DNA of 64,000 nucleotides from Candidatus Latescibacterota bacterium (GCA_022827835.1 JAJEIO010000049.1:1-64000); one strand, 5' to 3'. Numbered from the stretch's first letter, positions 8,630 through 16,114 are shown. Numbers and translations are program-made. The notes: a model not told the origin generated them from the letters alone.

Positions 8630-10660
8630 ATGGAAGAATTACAGGCACTGTTGCGGCAACCGCAGAATGGCGACGTAGATGCATATGGCCAGCTTGTCCG
8701 TCGCTTCCAGGATATGGCTGTGGGATATGCTTACACAGTACTCGGTGATTTTCACCTGGCAGAGGATGCGGCGCAAGAGGCATTTATTGAGGCCTATCAC
8801 AACTTGTGCAAAGTCTATGGACCTCGCGCCTTCCCTGCTTGGCTGCGACAGATCATTTTCAGACAATGCCAACGACAACGCCGGGGTAAATGGGGAGCGT
8901 CTGTGATCCTGGGGATAGAAGATGATCTGGTTTCCGAACAGCCCAATCCTGAGGCAGTGGTCGCCCGGCGCGAGATGCAGTATAGACTGCGGTGCGCCAT
9001 TGCCGACCTTCCTGAACACCAGCGTCAAGTGATCGCGCTCTTCTATGTCTCAGAGTATTCACACAAAGAAATCGCTGCTTTTCTGGATGCGTCTGTGAAC
9101 ACCGTAAAAAAACGGCTGTACGATGCCAGAAAGCGACTAAAAGAAAGGTTATTGATCATGGTGCAGGAAAATCTACTAGAGAATCGTCCCTCCAAGGATG
9201 AAAGATTTGTTGACAAGGTATTGCAACTCATCGCACCCGATGATAAAGAACATAGTGAAGGTATTTACAAGCTGTTAGAGAGACCGAATCACCCATTGAC
9301 CTTGCAGTGGCGGCAGGGCCGGATGTCACAGAGCCACTTGGACTGGATGACTTCACGGATTGGCTGTCTCGATGGCGAGGTGGTGTCGGTTTTCGGCGTC
9401 TACGATATTTCCGTGCGGATTGGAACCGCTCGGGTGCGCACCGCAGGTATCAATCTGGATGCCACGCATCCAGACTACCAGGGGCGTGCACAGGAGCTGA
9501 AGGAGAAGACCGCTCTGGCCTCCATTGAAGCGATGCGTGCTCAAGGATATGATCTATCCATTGCGTTCGGGGAGGAAGTATTCTTCTCCGGCTTGGGTTA
9601 TGTCTTCGCTTGGCGAGAGCTGGGCTGGGATGTTGATACCGACGAGTTGACTTCTGAACCTCCCGACTTTGAACTCCACGATTTCACACCAGATCACCGG
9701 GAAGATTTGGCAGAGCTTTACAATCGGGAGAACGAATTGATTACCGGTACAGCAGTGAAACCGACCTATTGGCACAATAAACATCCGGGCCAATTTCAGG
9801 GGTGGTTCTGGACCAATTCCAAGGGTAAGCCTGTCGGGTATATATCGGGCGGTGCAGGTATTAAATTCCATCTGGATTTAGATTATCAAGTGGATCTAGA
9901 TCGAGGGGAGATTACCGATGCTTTGCGGCATCAAATCAACGAAGGCTTTAAAGGAATCCGGGGACTGCTCAGTCCATATGCGGTATGTGCAGTACAGGTA
10001 GAAGGTAACCGATGGCTGATCGTGGACGGAAAGGGAACACAGCAAAAGCAGCGCAGGCATCTGGTTGTGAATGCCGGCGATAAACTGAATGTCTACCTGC
10101 GCGAGCGCAGTTTGTTTTGGGTGGACGAGTCCGTCGGTGATCCAGAACAGAGAATACAGGTGTTGGGAAAATTGGCACGCCAGTTCTATTGTGACGCCGT
10201 ATATTTCGATCGCCTACCTTATAAGAGTGTTTTAGGCAAACGGTTGCGGCAGATGCATTCCTGTCAGATACAGCCAGACTCCTGGGGCGGATTACGTGGG
10301 AGTCGTGCTTATGTCATCCGCATTATCAACTTGCGGTCCTTGTTCGAAAAGCTGACTAACGAGTTGTCGCGGAGACTCCACAAGTCTCCGCTCGCAGAGT
10401 GGAGCGGCAATCTGATTATATCAAGTGGAGAGGAAGAGATAATGCTTGTCATCGAGCGCTCTGATGTGAAGGTAAAGTCCGGAGGCACGGCGGAGAATTC
10501 GATTCGAGGTGGACAGGAGATTGCGCAGTTGATCGTCGGGACGGAGACGGCGGATGAAATTGTCGAGATGAACCAAATCCGGCTCAGTGGCAAGGCACAA
10601 CAACTAATTGAGGTACTGTTTCCAGCACAATATCCTCAGATGGAGAATCAGGCCCTGTGA
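8630..10660 (+). CDS. ECF-type sigma factor fused to an Eis-like GNAT/SCP2 acetyltransferase
   Basis: 676 residues. Residues 1-180 are an ECF sigma factor. Region 2 has 'DFHLAEDAAQEAFIEAY', and the region 4 helix-turn-helix is 'LPEHQRQVIALFYVSEYSH' with 'IAAFLDASVNTVKKRL'. Residues about 190-460 resemble Eis-type tandem GNAT domains, with 'SVFGVYDISVRIG', 'RTAGINLDATHPDYQGRAQE' and 'GKPVGYISGG'. The last ~110 residues resemble the SCP2-like C-terminal domain of Eis proteins (with 'IEVLFPAQYPQM' at the end). Eis enzymes acetylate amines, including aminoglycosides. This gene reads on the plus strand, opposite to its attC-defined cassette, so it should need its own promoter. TTGACT at 8549 with a weak -10 is the only candidate seen. 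Confidence 0.75.
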   Translation: MEELQALLRQPQNGDVDAYGQLVRRFQDMAVGYAYTVLGDFHLAEDAAQEAFIEAYHNLCKVYGPRAFPAWLRQIIFRQCQRQRRGKWGASVILGIEDDLVSEQPNPEAVVARREMQYRLRCAIADLPEHQRQVIALFYVSEYSHKEIAAFLDASVNTVKKRLYDARKRLKERLLIMVQENLLENRPSKDERFVDKVLQLIAPDDKEHSEGIYKLLERPNHPLTLQWRQGRMSQSHLDWMTSRIGCLDGEVVSVFGVYDISVRIGTARVRTAGINLDATHPDYQGRAQELKEKTALASIEAMRAQGYDLSIAFGEEVFFSGLGYVFAWRELGWDVDTDELTSEPPDFELHDFTPDHREDLAELYNRENELITGTAVKPTYWHNKHPGQFQGWFWTNSKGKPVGYISGGAGIKFHLDLDYQVDLDRGEITDALRHQINEGFKGIRGLLSPYAVCAVQVEGNRWLIVDGKGTQQKQRRHLVVNAGDKLNVYLRERSLFWVDESVGDPEQRIQVLGKLARQFYCDAVYFDRLPYKSVLGKRLRQMHSCQIQPDSWGGLRGSRAYVIRIINLRSLFEKLTNELSRRLHKSPLAEWSGNLIISSGEEEIMLVIERSDVKVKSGGTAENSIRGGQEIAQLIVGTETADEIVEMNQIRLSGKAQQLIEVLFPAQYPQMENQAL

Positions 10661-10680
10661 TATGGAGTTGCAACTGCACT

Positions 10681-10760
10681 TAACGTTTCATCAGTTACCG
10701 ATCACGGTTGCCGCAGGCCAAGGCGCGAACGCGCCGCAGCGTAAAACGTACTGTTTAACT
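10681..10760 (-). other. attC recombination site (imperfect)
   Basis: The minus strand has GTTAAAC as an approximate R'' (10753-10760) and AACGTTAAGT as R' (10681-10687, good match to GTTRRRY). The centre contains GGCGCG/CGCGCC and the TTGGCC element. Arm pairing is weaker than in the other sites. Its position between two cassette genes supports the call. Confidence 0.6.
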
Positions 10761-10782
10761 GAAGTCCGCCTTTTCTTCTTCA

Positions 10783-11496
10783 CTACCAAGATTTCCGCCT
10801 TTTTTCAATAGCATTAACGTATTCTTCTGCTTTTTCACACAATGCAAGAAACGCATCTACAGTATCAATGCGTGAGGTGCGCACAGCGAAGGCGTGATGC
10901 ACAATATGATCTCCAACATGACCCAAAGATTGGGTCAATTTCTTATAAGATGGATCGAATGGAAGACCATATTCAGCTTCTACTTCCACAAACGCAAGAT
11001 GAAGGATCATCTTTGCAAACCCTGGTGCCCTCAATTTACCTGTACCATTCGTTCTTCTTATGCTATGAATACTTCTCTGAATTTGTTCAATCAGATGCCG
11101 TGCCTCCTCGCTTAGTGACCAACGTTCTACTTTAAGAGTTGCCAGATCGATATGCTGCCCCCATACTCGTCTAAAAAATGGGAACTGTTTCACCCAAAGC
11201 GGTAAAGGTATGAATTGATCTCTTTCCATATCACCGGCCAACTCGGATAGTGTAATACGTGCTAATGAAGCTTTTATACCTGTTTGACTGGTGAATTCTG
11301 TTCGAAGATAGGCATCCACATCTGCTGCTTCTCTGCTATCAAAATCATCCTTGACAACCGATAGGAGATCAACATCGCTTGAAGGGAGTTCGTCTTGAGT
11401 GCCGAATGAACCACATAGGTATAGCGAAATCAAGCCTTTGTCTTTTAGTCTGGCAACCACTTCGGCGACGGAGCGATCCAATACGGTATCTGTCAT
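10783..11496 (-). CDS. Nucleotidyltransferase-fold protein
   Basis: 237 residues from the ATG at 11496, preceded by GGAAG five bases upstream. The frame runs on to 11550, but those extra codons read through the attC R' core and are not likely to be real. The polymerase-beta-like motif is 'LYLCGSFGTQDELPSSDVDL' (G-S, then D-x-D), and a helical C-terminal region follows. This is the architecture of small-molecule or aminoglycoside nucleotidyltransferases. The stop codon is 23 bases before the R'' core at 10753. Confidence 0.7.
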   Translation of the reverse strand: MTDTVLDRSVAEVVARLKDKGLISLYLCGSFGTQDELPSSDVDLLSVVKDDFDSREAADVDAYLRTEFTSQTGIKASLARITLSELAGDMERDQFIPLPLWVKQFPFFRRVWGQHIDLATLKVERWSLSEEARHLIEQIQRSIHSIRRTNGTGKLRAPGFAKMILHLAFVEVEAEYGLPFDPSYKKLTQSLGHVGDHIVHHAFAVRTSRIDTVDAFLALCEKAEEYVNAIEKRRKSW

Positions 11497-11538
11497 CTGC
11501 TTCCGTTCGCTGTGAGGTTGATAATAACGGATTTCAGT

Positions 11539-11621
11539 TAACGGTTTCACGATTTGCGAACCCGCGAATGTGGGTTGGGTCGAAGCCCGTCAGGACTGAG
11601 CTGCGCACGGTCGTGTTAGAT
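11539..11621 (-). other. attC recombination site
   Basis: The minus strand has R'' ATCTAAC (11615-11621) and R' CCGTTAACT (11539-11545). Pairing arms are ACGACCGTGCGC and GCGAATCGTGA-like, and the conserved centre contains 'CGACCCAACCC' and 'CGGGTTCGC'. Length 83 bases. Confidence 0.75.
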
Positions 11622-11757
11622 GAAGTAGGATCTACCGTTCAAACTCACCGGCGGGGATAGAAGCGCAACGGATTCCTCGTCCAGTGCAGCGTCTTATTGC
11701 TCGATAATATGGAGATATACTGCAAGGATTTGCTTCACTTTCCCTATTTCATCTAAC
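11539..11757 (-). other. Gene-less mini cassette between two attC sites
   Basis: The segment from the R' core at 11754 to the attC at 11539-11621 is a cassette of about 215 bases with no protein gene. Only about 130 bases lie outside the attC. The largest minus-strand frame from a plausible start is 14 codons (GTG at about 11738). It could carry a promoter or small RNA, or be a decayed cassette. Confidence 0.5.
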
Positions 11758-11834
11758 GTTCTCGCCGTGCCCGAACCGGCGCAGCCGGTTGCGCGTAGGG
11801 CGAATGCCCGAAGCTGGGCACGGACGTATTATGC
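11754..11834 (-). other. attC recombination site
   Basis: Perfect arms CCGTGCCC / GGGCACGG flank the conserved centre 'GGCTGCGCCGGTTCG'. R' on the minus strand is AACGTTAGAT; R'' is GCATAATAC, a decayed GCATAAC, and contains the stop codon of the AAC(3)-like gene. Length 81 bases. Confidence 0.8.
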
Positions 11835-12716
11835 GCAGTTTGATCCCACTTCTTCACCTGCTAATATGCGACGCGCCCGCGCACACCACTCACAGCCCGG
11901 TTTGGAGCACAATAAAGCAGCTTGGTCAGATTCCAAAAGAAAGATCGCCGCCTCCACAATGCGGTCATGACGAACAAGGAACGCATGGGCTTTACCCACC
12001 TTTCCCTCGTGCAGCTCGCCTCGTGATTGAAGCACGGACAACACCGATTTGAAGTTGGCACTACATCCGTAGTCCCGGCCTTCGGGGAACTCTGACCACT
12101 CGTCATCGGCGATCTTGATACGAAGCGGAACGTCCCGTGCTAGGTACGGCATGTCCATGTGATCTTCGGCGCGATGCACCGACGTGGCGGCCTCAAACCC
12201 CACTCCGGCGTACAGGACCCATCCGTTTACGCTGCTCAGTCCCCCAAACGCACCGTTCGGGCCATAGATTCTACCCATATCCTGGTTGGTCACCAACTCC
12301 TCGGCACGATTTCCCAGCGCAACGAAAGACAAACAGGGCGAACGAGCCGCACCCGGAGTGCGCCACACAATTCTTGGAAACATCCCAAGACACGGGTCAA
12401 TTGGCGCTTCGACGCTCAAAGGAGCGACCTCCCTACGCTTGGCTTCCAAATCCTCCGGCTTTGGTGGATTCCAATGACATGCCGGGTCCATCGAGTCGAA
12501 ACAAAATGACACGACCATCACCGCGCCAGAGCTACCAATCGCTATCTGAATGCCTTCAAGTAGACCATTGCCGCCTCCTTGAATAGGCCCAATTTTGCGT
12601 AAAGAGGAATGTACTAGAACAGTCGAACCCTCTGACACACCGAGCTCCTGAAGCTGCTCGGCAACAACTGTTGGCGCTAGTCCCTCTGGAAAGTCGACTG
12701 GTTCCCGCAGCTCCAT
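11829..12716 (-). CDS. AAC(3)-family aminoglycoside N-acetyltransferase-like protein
   Basis: 295 residues. Family hallmarks are 'VLVHSSLRKIGPIQGG' near residue 35, 'SPCLSFVALGNRAEEL' about residue 128, and 'GVGFEAATSVHRAEDHMD' about residue 175, which holds the conserved His and Glu region. Antibiotic_NAT enzymes acetylate the 3-amino group of 2-deoxystreptamine aminoglycosides using acetyl-CoA; many chromosomal homologues have unknown natural substrates. The start ATG lies 22 bases inside the cassette from the R' core at 12738. The TAA stop is within the R'' core of the attC at 11754, the classic cassette arrangement. Confidence 0.85.
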   Translation of the reverse strand: MELREPVDFPEGLAPTVVAEQLQELGVSEGSTVLVHSSLRKIGPIQGGGNGLLEGIQIAIGSSGAVMVVSFCFDSMDPACHWNPPKPEDLEAKRREVAPLSVEAPIDPCLGMFPRIVWRTPGAARSPCLSFVALGNRAEELVTNQDMGRIYGPNGAFGGLSSVNGWVLYAGVGFEAATSVHRAEDHMDMPYLARDVPLRIKIADDEWSEFPEGRDYGCSANFKSVLSVLQSRGELHEGKVGKAHAFLVRHDRIVEAAIFLLESDQAALLCSKPGCEWCARARRILAGEEVGSNCA

Positions 12717-12737
12717 ATCAGTTCATCAAATTGCGCA

Positions 12738-12828
12738 TAACGCCCTCACAATGCACGACCCCGCGAATACGGGGTGGGCGAAGCCCCAAGGAGCGTAAGC
12801 GACGCCGCGTGCATTGCGGTGTTATAAG
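12738..12828 (-). other. attC recombination site
   Basis: The minus strand has R'' ACTTATAAC (12820-12828) and R' GGCGTTATGC (12738-12744). Strong arms CACCGCAATGCACG / CGTGCATTGTGAGGG surround a GGGGC-rich centre. Length 91 bases, and of all sites in the array the one most like Vibrio-type repeats in its cores. Confidence 0.8.
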
Positions 12829-12994
12829 TCGTTGACTATATAATTTAGCATGCAACCCATTCATTGAAAACAGAGTAGAAAAGAGTTTGACATTATATCA
12901 GTTCCTTCGACTCATTCTCTTTATCGCTCCTATTAGTTTGATTTGCAGAAGACAAGAGTACCCAAAGCTGTGGCTATTTTTGGAGGGATTTATT

Positions 12995-13543
12995 ATGAAG
13001 AAAACATTTCATACTGAGAGACTTATTGTTCGTCCCCTGACGTTGGATGACGCCAAGGACTTTTATCGCATCGTTGACGAAGACCCCAAGCACGCTGGAC
13101 AGATCTCCCTTGAGCAGAGAATCGACCGTATTCACGCCTACCTAACCAATGACGCACTGGAACCCGGTTTGGGATGGTGGGCAGTAACTTTACAAACCGA
13201 TGGAAGTTTCATAGGTAGATGTGGCCTTGACTCTTATTTGACCGATTTCTTGCAATTCGAGGATGATCCCGCCAATCTATATCATTCGATTGAAGTAGAA
13301 CTTGCATATCATATAGGTATAGACTACCGGCGTCAGGGCTTTGCGTTCGAAGCCTGCCACGCCCTAGTCGAACACGCTTTTACCGAATTGAAACTTCGAA
13401 GGATTGTGTCCGTTACTAACCAGGATAATATCCCTTCGCAGAATCTGATGAGAAAGTTAGGATTTAGATTACAGAGGAACCTCCATCCTGAGTTTTCTGA
13501 TAGGATGATAGGAATTCTTAACAATACAATCATATTAGCATGA
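12995..13543 (+). CDS. GNAT family N-acetyltransferase (RimJ/RimL-like)
   Basis: 182 residues from the ATG at 12995, which has GGAGGG seven bases upstream; the frame is open from 12887 but without a ribosome site. 'FHTERLIVRPLTLDDAKDFY' is the typical RimJ/RimL-like N-terminus. 'YHIGIDYRRQGFAFEA' holds the acetyl-CoA loop (R-x-x-G-x-A). 'RIVSVTNQDNIPSQNLMRKL' is the conserved C-terminal helix. Substrates in this family range from ribosomal proteins to antibiotics. It is encoded opposite to the direction of its cassette, so it must be expressed from its own promoter. Confidence 0.85.
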   Translation: MKKTFHTERLIVRPLTLDDAKDFYRIVDEDPKHAGQISLEQRIDRIHAYLTNDALEPGLGWWAVTLQTDGSFIGRCGLDSYLTDFLQFEDDPANLYHSIEVELAYHIGIDYRRQGFAFEACHALVEHAFTELKLRRIVSVTNQDNIPSQNLMRKLGFRLQRNLHPEFSDRMIGILNNTIILA

Positions 13544-13588
13544 TCGTTGATGGAGTGTCAATACCACTTGCCTATTCTCAATGACTTA

Positions 13589-13667
13589 TAACGGTCCGCG
13601 CGTTCCCGAACCGCGCAGCGGTTGGGCGAAGGCCGAAAGGCCGGAGCCGGGAACGCTGCTGTTATAC
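13589..13667 (-). other. attC recombination site
   Basis: The minus strand has R'' GTATAAC (13661-13667) and R' CCGTTATAAG (13589-13595). Long arms GCGTTCCCGG / CGGGAACGCGC flank the conserved centre with 'CGCCCAACCGC' and 'GCGGTTCG'. Length 79 bases. Confidence 0.85.
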
Positions 13668-13693
13668 GATTGCCACCACTAATACTTAAATGG

Positions 13694-14317
13694 TCAGTGT
13701 TTATCCCAGTCGCATGGAACAAGAGGGACTGGCCAGTCGGGATCTGGTTGCCACCCAGACCAGTCCTCGAAGAATGGCCAAGAGCGATTCTTGAGGGCTT
13801 CTCCGACGGTGTTGGCCTCCGACTTAGCAAATAAGGCCTCATCAGCAGATACAATGCCTTCATCCTGAGCCCATTGGAGCTCGTCCTCATCTTTTAGGCA
13901 CCAAGAGGACAGATCGTCAGCGACTGTCACATCCAGAATCAGGTCCCGAGTATCGAACCCGATGGGCGTGCGAACCCACTCCGCTTCGAGGTTTACATAC
14001 CATCCCGCGAAGCGTTGCTGATCCGGATCCCACGAGCGAATAACGGTGTGACCGGATCCCATCTTGTGGAGGTGCAAATTGCTTCTGCCGGTCCATTCTC
14101 TATCTGAGTAGCCACCGTCCCACCCACCCGGAAGCATGTTTCTTCCGCCTGGGCCACCTCGTTTCCCTGTCCGTTTTTTGCAGATGCTTCCCGTGTGCTG
14201 GAACAGCCCGATCACATCATCGTCGTCGCAGACTATCGTAGCAGGAAAGACATAGCCGACATTCCCTTCCGGAAGCGAGCGCCATACAACCTGGTCACCT
14301 CGACCGAATGTCCTCAT
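13694..14317 (-). CDS. DUF402 (YgaC/FAU-1-like) domain protein
   Basis: 207 residues; the ATG at 14317 has GGAGAT eight bases upstream. The DUF402 core is clear, with 'HTVIRSWDPDQQRFAGWYVN', then 'RTPIGFDTRDLILDVTVADD' and 'WCLKDEDELQWAQDEGI'. This family forms a small barrel with a metal/phosphate site. It includes nucleoside di/triphosphate phosphatases and RNA-degradation cofactors (FAU-1). The C-terminal Trp/Pro-rich tail ('WPFFEDWSGWQPDPDWPVP') is frequent in family members from actinomycetes. It sits as a single-gene cassette between the sites at 14351 and 13589. Confidence 0.8.
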   Translation of the reverse strand: MRTFGRGDQVVWRSLPEGNVGYVFPATIVCDDDDVIGLFQHTGSICKKRTGKRGGPGGRNMLPGGWDGGYSDREWTGRSNLHLHKMGSGHTVIRSWDPDQQRFAGWYVNLEAEWVRTPIGFDTRDLILDVTVADDLSSWCLKDEDELQWAQDEGIVSADEALFAKSEANTVGEALKNRSWPFFEDWSGWQPDPDWPVPLVPCDWDKH

Positions 14318-14350
14318 TCTAATCTCCGTGGATCTGAGCAGGCTTTCGTA

Positions 14351-14423
14351 TAACGTTTTTCAAACCCACGAACCCCGAAGGGGTTTGGCGGAGCGAAGCG
14401 GAGCCGTGGGTTTGATGTTAGCC
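14351..14423 (-). other. attC recombination site
   Basis: The minus strand has R'' GGCTAAC (14417-14423, full match to RYYYAAC) and R' AACGTTATAC. Perfect arms CAAACCCACG / CGTGGGTTTG enclose a GGGGTTCG centre. Length 73 bases. Confidence 0.85.
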
Positions 14424-14444
14424 GAAGTGAAACCTGTTCCATGC

Positions 14445-15140
14445 TCATGAAGTTTCCAATTCTCTTGGCCAAAGCCAATCTAGCAATGCTCCAATATCCT
14501 TAATGTCTGGAGCATTCTCTGATTCAAGGAGCGTAGCCAACTTAGGGGCTGCTTCCCAACTGTGTAGGAAAAAGGCCATCAGTCTGCGACGGTAATTTTC
14601 GTCTAAAGAAACGGTCTGTCCAAGATTTTCAATGAATTGGTGCCGCCGATTTTCATAAAGCGTATTCCAGGCCCCATATGCTTGTCCAATCTGAGATTTG
14701 CCGGAAAAATAACTACCGTGAAAACGAGCCATAACCGTGCCTAACTGTGTTGCAATATTGACGAGATCGCCAGAGCCAAATCTTCCTCGAAGCTCATCTA
14801 AAGGCATGCCCGATACCATACCCATAACTATATAAGGACAAGAGAGCAAACCGTTAAGATCGCCGACGGCTAACAAGGGGGGGATTGGCAGGGCCGGGGT
14901 TGTCGCTAAAATGCGTAAAGCCCCTTCTTCAACGCGGAAAGAGTCTTGTTGATCCGGAGCGTACAATTTTACGACGTAGTGATGATCGAGTAGAAAAACA
15001 GCGTTGTTAGAATGAAAATCCGTCCGTATCGATCTATAGACTATACTTGCACGATCGCATATCTGCTGAATAGCTGGTCACCATATATCTTCTTCTTTGA
15101 CAACCTGTCGCCACCGCTCTGATTTTTCTCTCAGATCCAT
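14445..15140 (-). pseudogene. Decayed aminoglycoside phosphotransferase-like gene
   Basis: From the ATG at 15140 the frame is a good APH N-lobe, with 'RSIRTDFHSNNAVFLLD' and 'HHYVVKLYAPDQQDSFRVEE' holding the ATP-binding Lys. It is broken by an in-frame TGA at 15078-15080 (codon 21). Translation could restart at a TTG (14966), giving 173 residues with 'PYIVMGMVSGMPLDEL' (hinge). The frame ends at 14445, before any HGDxxxxN catalytic loop or metal-binding Asp, although a normal APH needs about 80 more residues. Both the stop and the missing C-lobe point to a dead gene. It occupies the cassette between the sites at 15190 and 14351. Confidence 0.7.
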
Positions 15141-15189
15141 TAGGAAGAGTACGTCGTGGGCATCTGGAGGAAACCTATCTCATCTCGGC

Positions 15190-15269
15190 TAACGTTTCTG
15201 TGCCCCCGAACCGCGTAGCGGTTGGGCGAGGAGCCGCACTGCCTCGAGCCGGGGGCACAGGTGTTAGCC
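15190..15269 (-). other. attC recombination site
   Basis: The minus strand has R'' GGCTAAC (15263-15269) and R' AACGTTAGCC (15190-15196). Perfect arms CTGTGCCCCCGG / GGGGGCACAG enclose the conserved 'GCCCAACCGC...GCGGTTCG' centre. It contains the stop codon of the gene at 15264. Length 80 bases. Confidence 0.9.
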
Positions 15270-15851
15270 GACGGTCACACCCTTGCTCTTCATTTGTTCC
15301 TTAAAGCTATCAAAGTCCTCAACGCCTTGTTCTATCACCGCACGGTATATGTCTTGGCTCGTATAAGCCTTGCGATAGCCAGGATCCTTCCAACAGACCC
15401 GTTTGATACTGAGAATCTTACGACGAAATGAAGGCGTCAGAGACGCTGCGAGTCGTCGGGTGAACTGAAGTTGCCTCTCGCATTCTTGGGAATCAACGGC
15501 CCAAATATCGATCTTCCAGGCACCTTTCCTCTCGTCTCCAAGATAGACACCCCAATAAAGACCTAGCGGCAAATTCGGTGTCCGATTAATACGTTCATTG
15601 CGAAAACTCATTTTTACTGGAGCTAGGTATGATGCAATCCTACCTCCTAAAGAAAAGAACGATTCCTCAGATAGATCTGTCTGTTCGAGATAGATATCGA
15701 GATCCTTCCAGGTCATAAGTTGTAGGGCGTAACTACCCGTGACGTGGAGAGTACCGTAGTCTTCGAGTAAGCTTCTCAACCCTTTGGGTCCAAGGAGTTC
15801 ATCGGCTTCCTTACGAATTACTTGATCGCGCTGAACAAGATCTTCAGTCAT
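15264..15851 (-). CDS. Nucleotidyltransferase-domain protein, first cassette of the array
   Basis: 195 residues from the ATG at 15851 (a TTG at 15857 is an alternative). The nucleotidyltransferase motif is 'LHVTGSYALQLMTWKDLDIY', with GS followed by D-x-D. Further acidic residues occur in 'GAWKIDIWAVD', a likely third carboxylate. The C-terminal helices include 'RKILSIKRVCW'. Small-molecule nucleotidyltransferases with this layout act on nucleotides or aminoglycosides; the target is unknown. The start lies 22 bases from the R' core at 15873, and the TAA stop lies in the attC R'' core at 15263-15269. Confidence 0.7.
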   Translation of the reverse strand: MTEDLVQRDQVIRKEADELLGPKGLRSLLEDYGTLHVTGSYALQLMTWKDLDIYLEQTDLSEESFFSLGGRIASYLAPVKMSFRNERINRTPNLPLGLYWGVYLGDERKGAWKIDIWAVDSQECERQLQFTRRLAASLTPSFRRKILSIKRVCWKDPGYRKAYTSQDIYRAVIEQGVEDFDSFKEQMKSKGVTVG

Positions 15852-15872
15852 TACCAAATCATGAGTGTCGGC

Positions 15873-15931
15873 TAACGTTTATCGGTTTGCGAACCCGAGC
15901 TTGGCGAGGGGTTGCCTAAGGCCAAGGCACC
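15873..15931 (-). other. Half attC site at the upstream end of the array
   Basis: The minus-strand R' core AACGTTAGCC (15873-15879) is followed by the usual inner segment ('CGGGTTCGCAAACCG', then GGCC and AACCCC), but no matching R'' is present before the tRNA terminator at 15941. The sequence resembles the other attC sites rather than a simple attI, so the array seems to begin with a broken attC. Confidence 0.55.
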
Positions 15932-15940
15932 CACTAGGGG

Positions 15941-15973
15941 ATAAAAAGAAAGCCCCTGAAAAGTCAGGGGCTT
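15941..15973 (-). terminator. Intrinsic terminator of tRNA-Val
   Basis: On the minus strand, AAGCCCCTGA and TCAGGGGCTT form a 10-bp stem with a 4-base loop, followed by TTCTTTTTAT. It lies a few bases downstream of the tRNA 3' end and insulates the cassette array from tRNA transcription. Confidence 0.85.
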
Positions 15974-15979
15974 AGAAGA

Positions 15980-16056
15980 TGGTGGGCAATCGCAGACTTG
16001 AACTGCGGACCTCCTGCATGTCAAGCAGGCGCTCTAGCCAGCTGAGCTAATCGCCC
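15980..16056 (-). tRNA. tRNA-Val(GAC)
   Basis: A 77-base cloverleaf with CCA encoded. The acceptor stem is GGGCGAT/ATTGCCC. The D arm is in TAGCTCAGCTGGCTAGA. The anticodon stem-loop is CCTGC-TTGACAT-GCAGG with anticodon GAC at 16020-16022. The T arm contains GTTCAAGTC. It has its own promoter (16086-16114) and terminator (15941-15973). Confidence 0.95.
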
Positions 16057-16085
16057 TCGTGTTGTCTAATTGCAGACGGGTCAAT

Positions 16086-16114
16086 AATATATCCCAGCAC
16101 ACCAACTGCGTCAA
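16086..16114 (-). promoter_or_regulatory. Sigma-70 promoter of tRNA-Val
   Basis: On the minus strand, TTGACG (16114-16109), a 17-base spacer and TATATT (16091-16086) are followed by a 29-base gap to the mature tRNA 5' end. It overlaps the leader of the divergent oxidoreductase gene. Confidence 0.75.

Noticed and set aside
11483..11550. Extra N-terminal codons of the nucleotidyltransferase gene up to 11550
   Set aside because: They read through the attC R' core. The Met at 11496 has GGAAG upstream and fits the family length better.
15078..15080. In-frame TGA in the phosphotransferase as a selenocysteine codon, given selB in the window
   Set aside because: No SECIS-like hairpin is evident right after the codon. 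The residue is in a variable N-terminal position, and the gene also lacks its catalytic lobe. A nonsense mutation is simpler.
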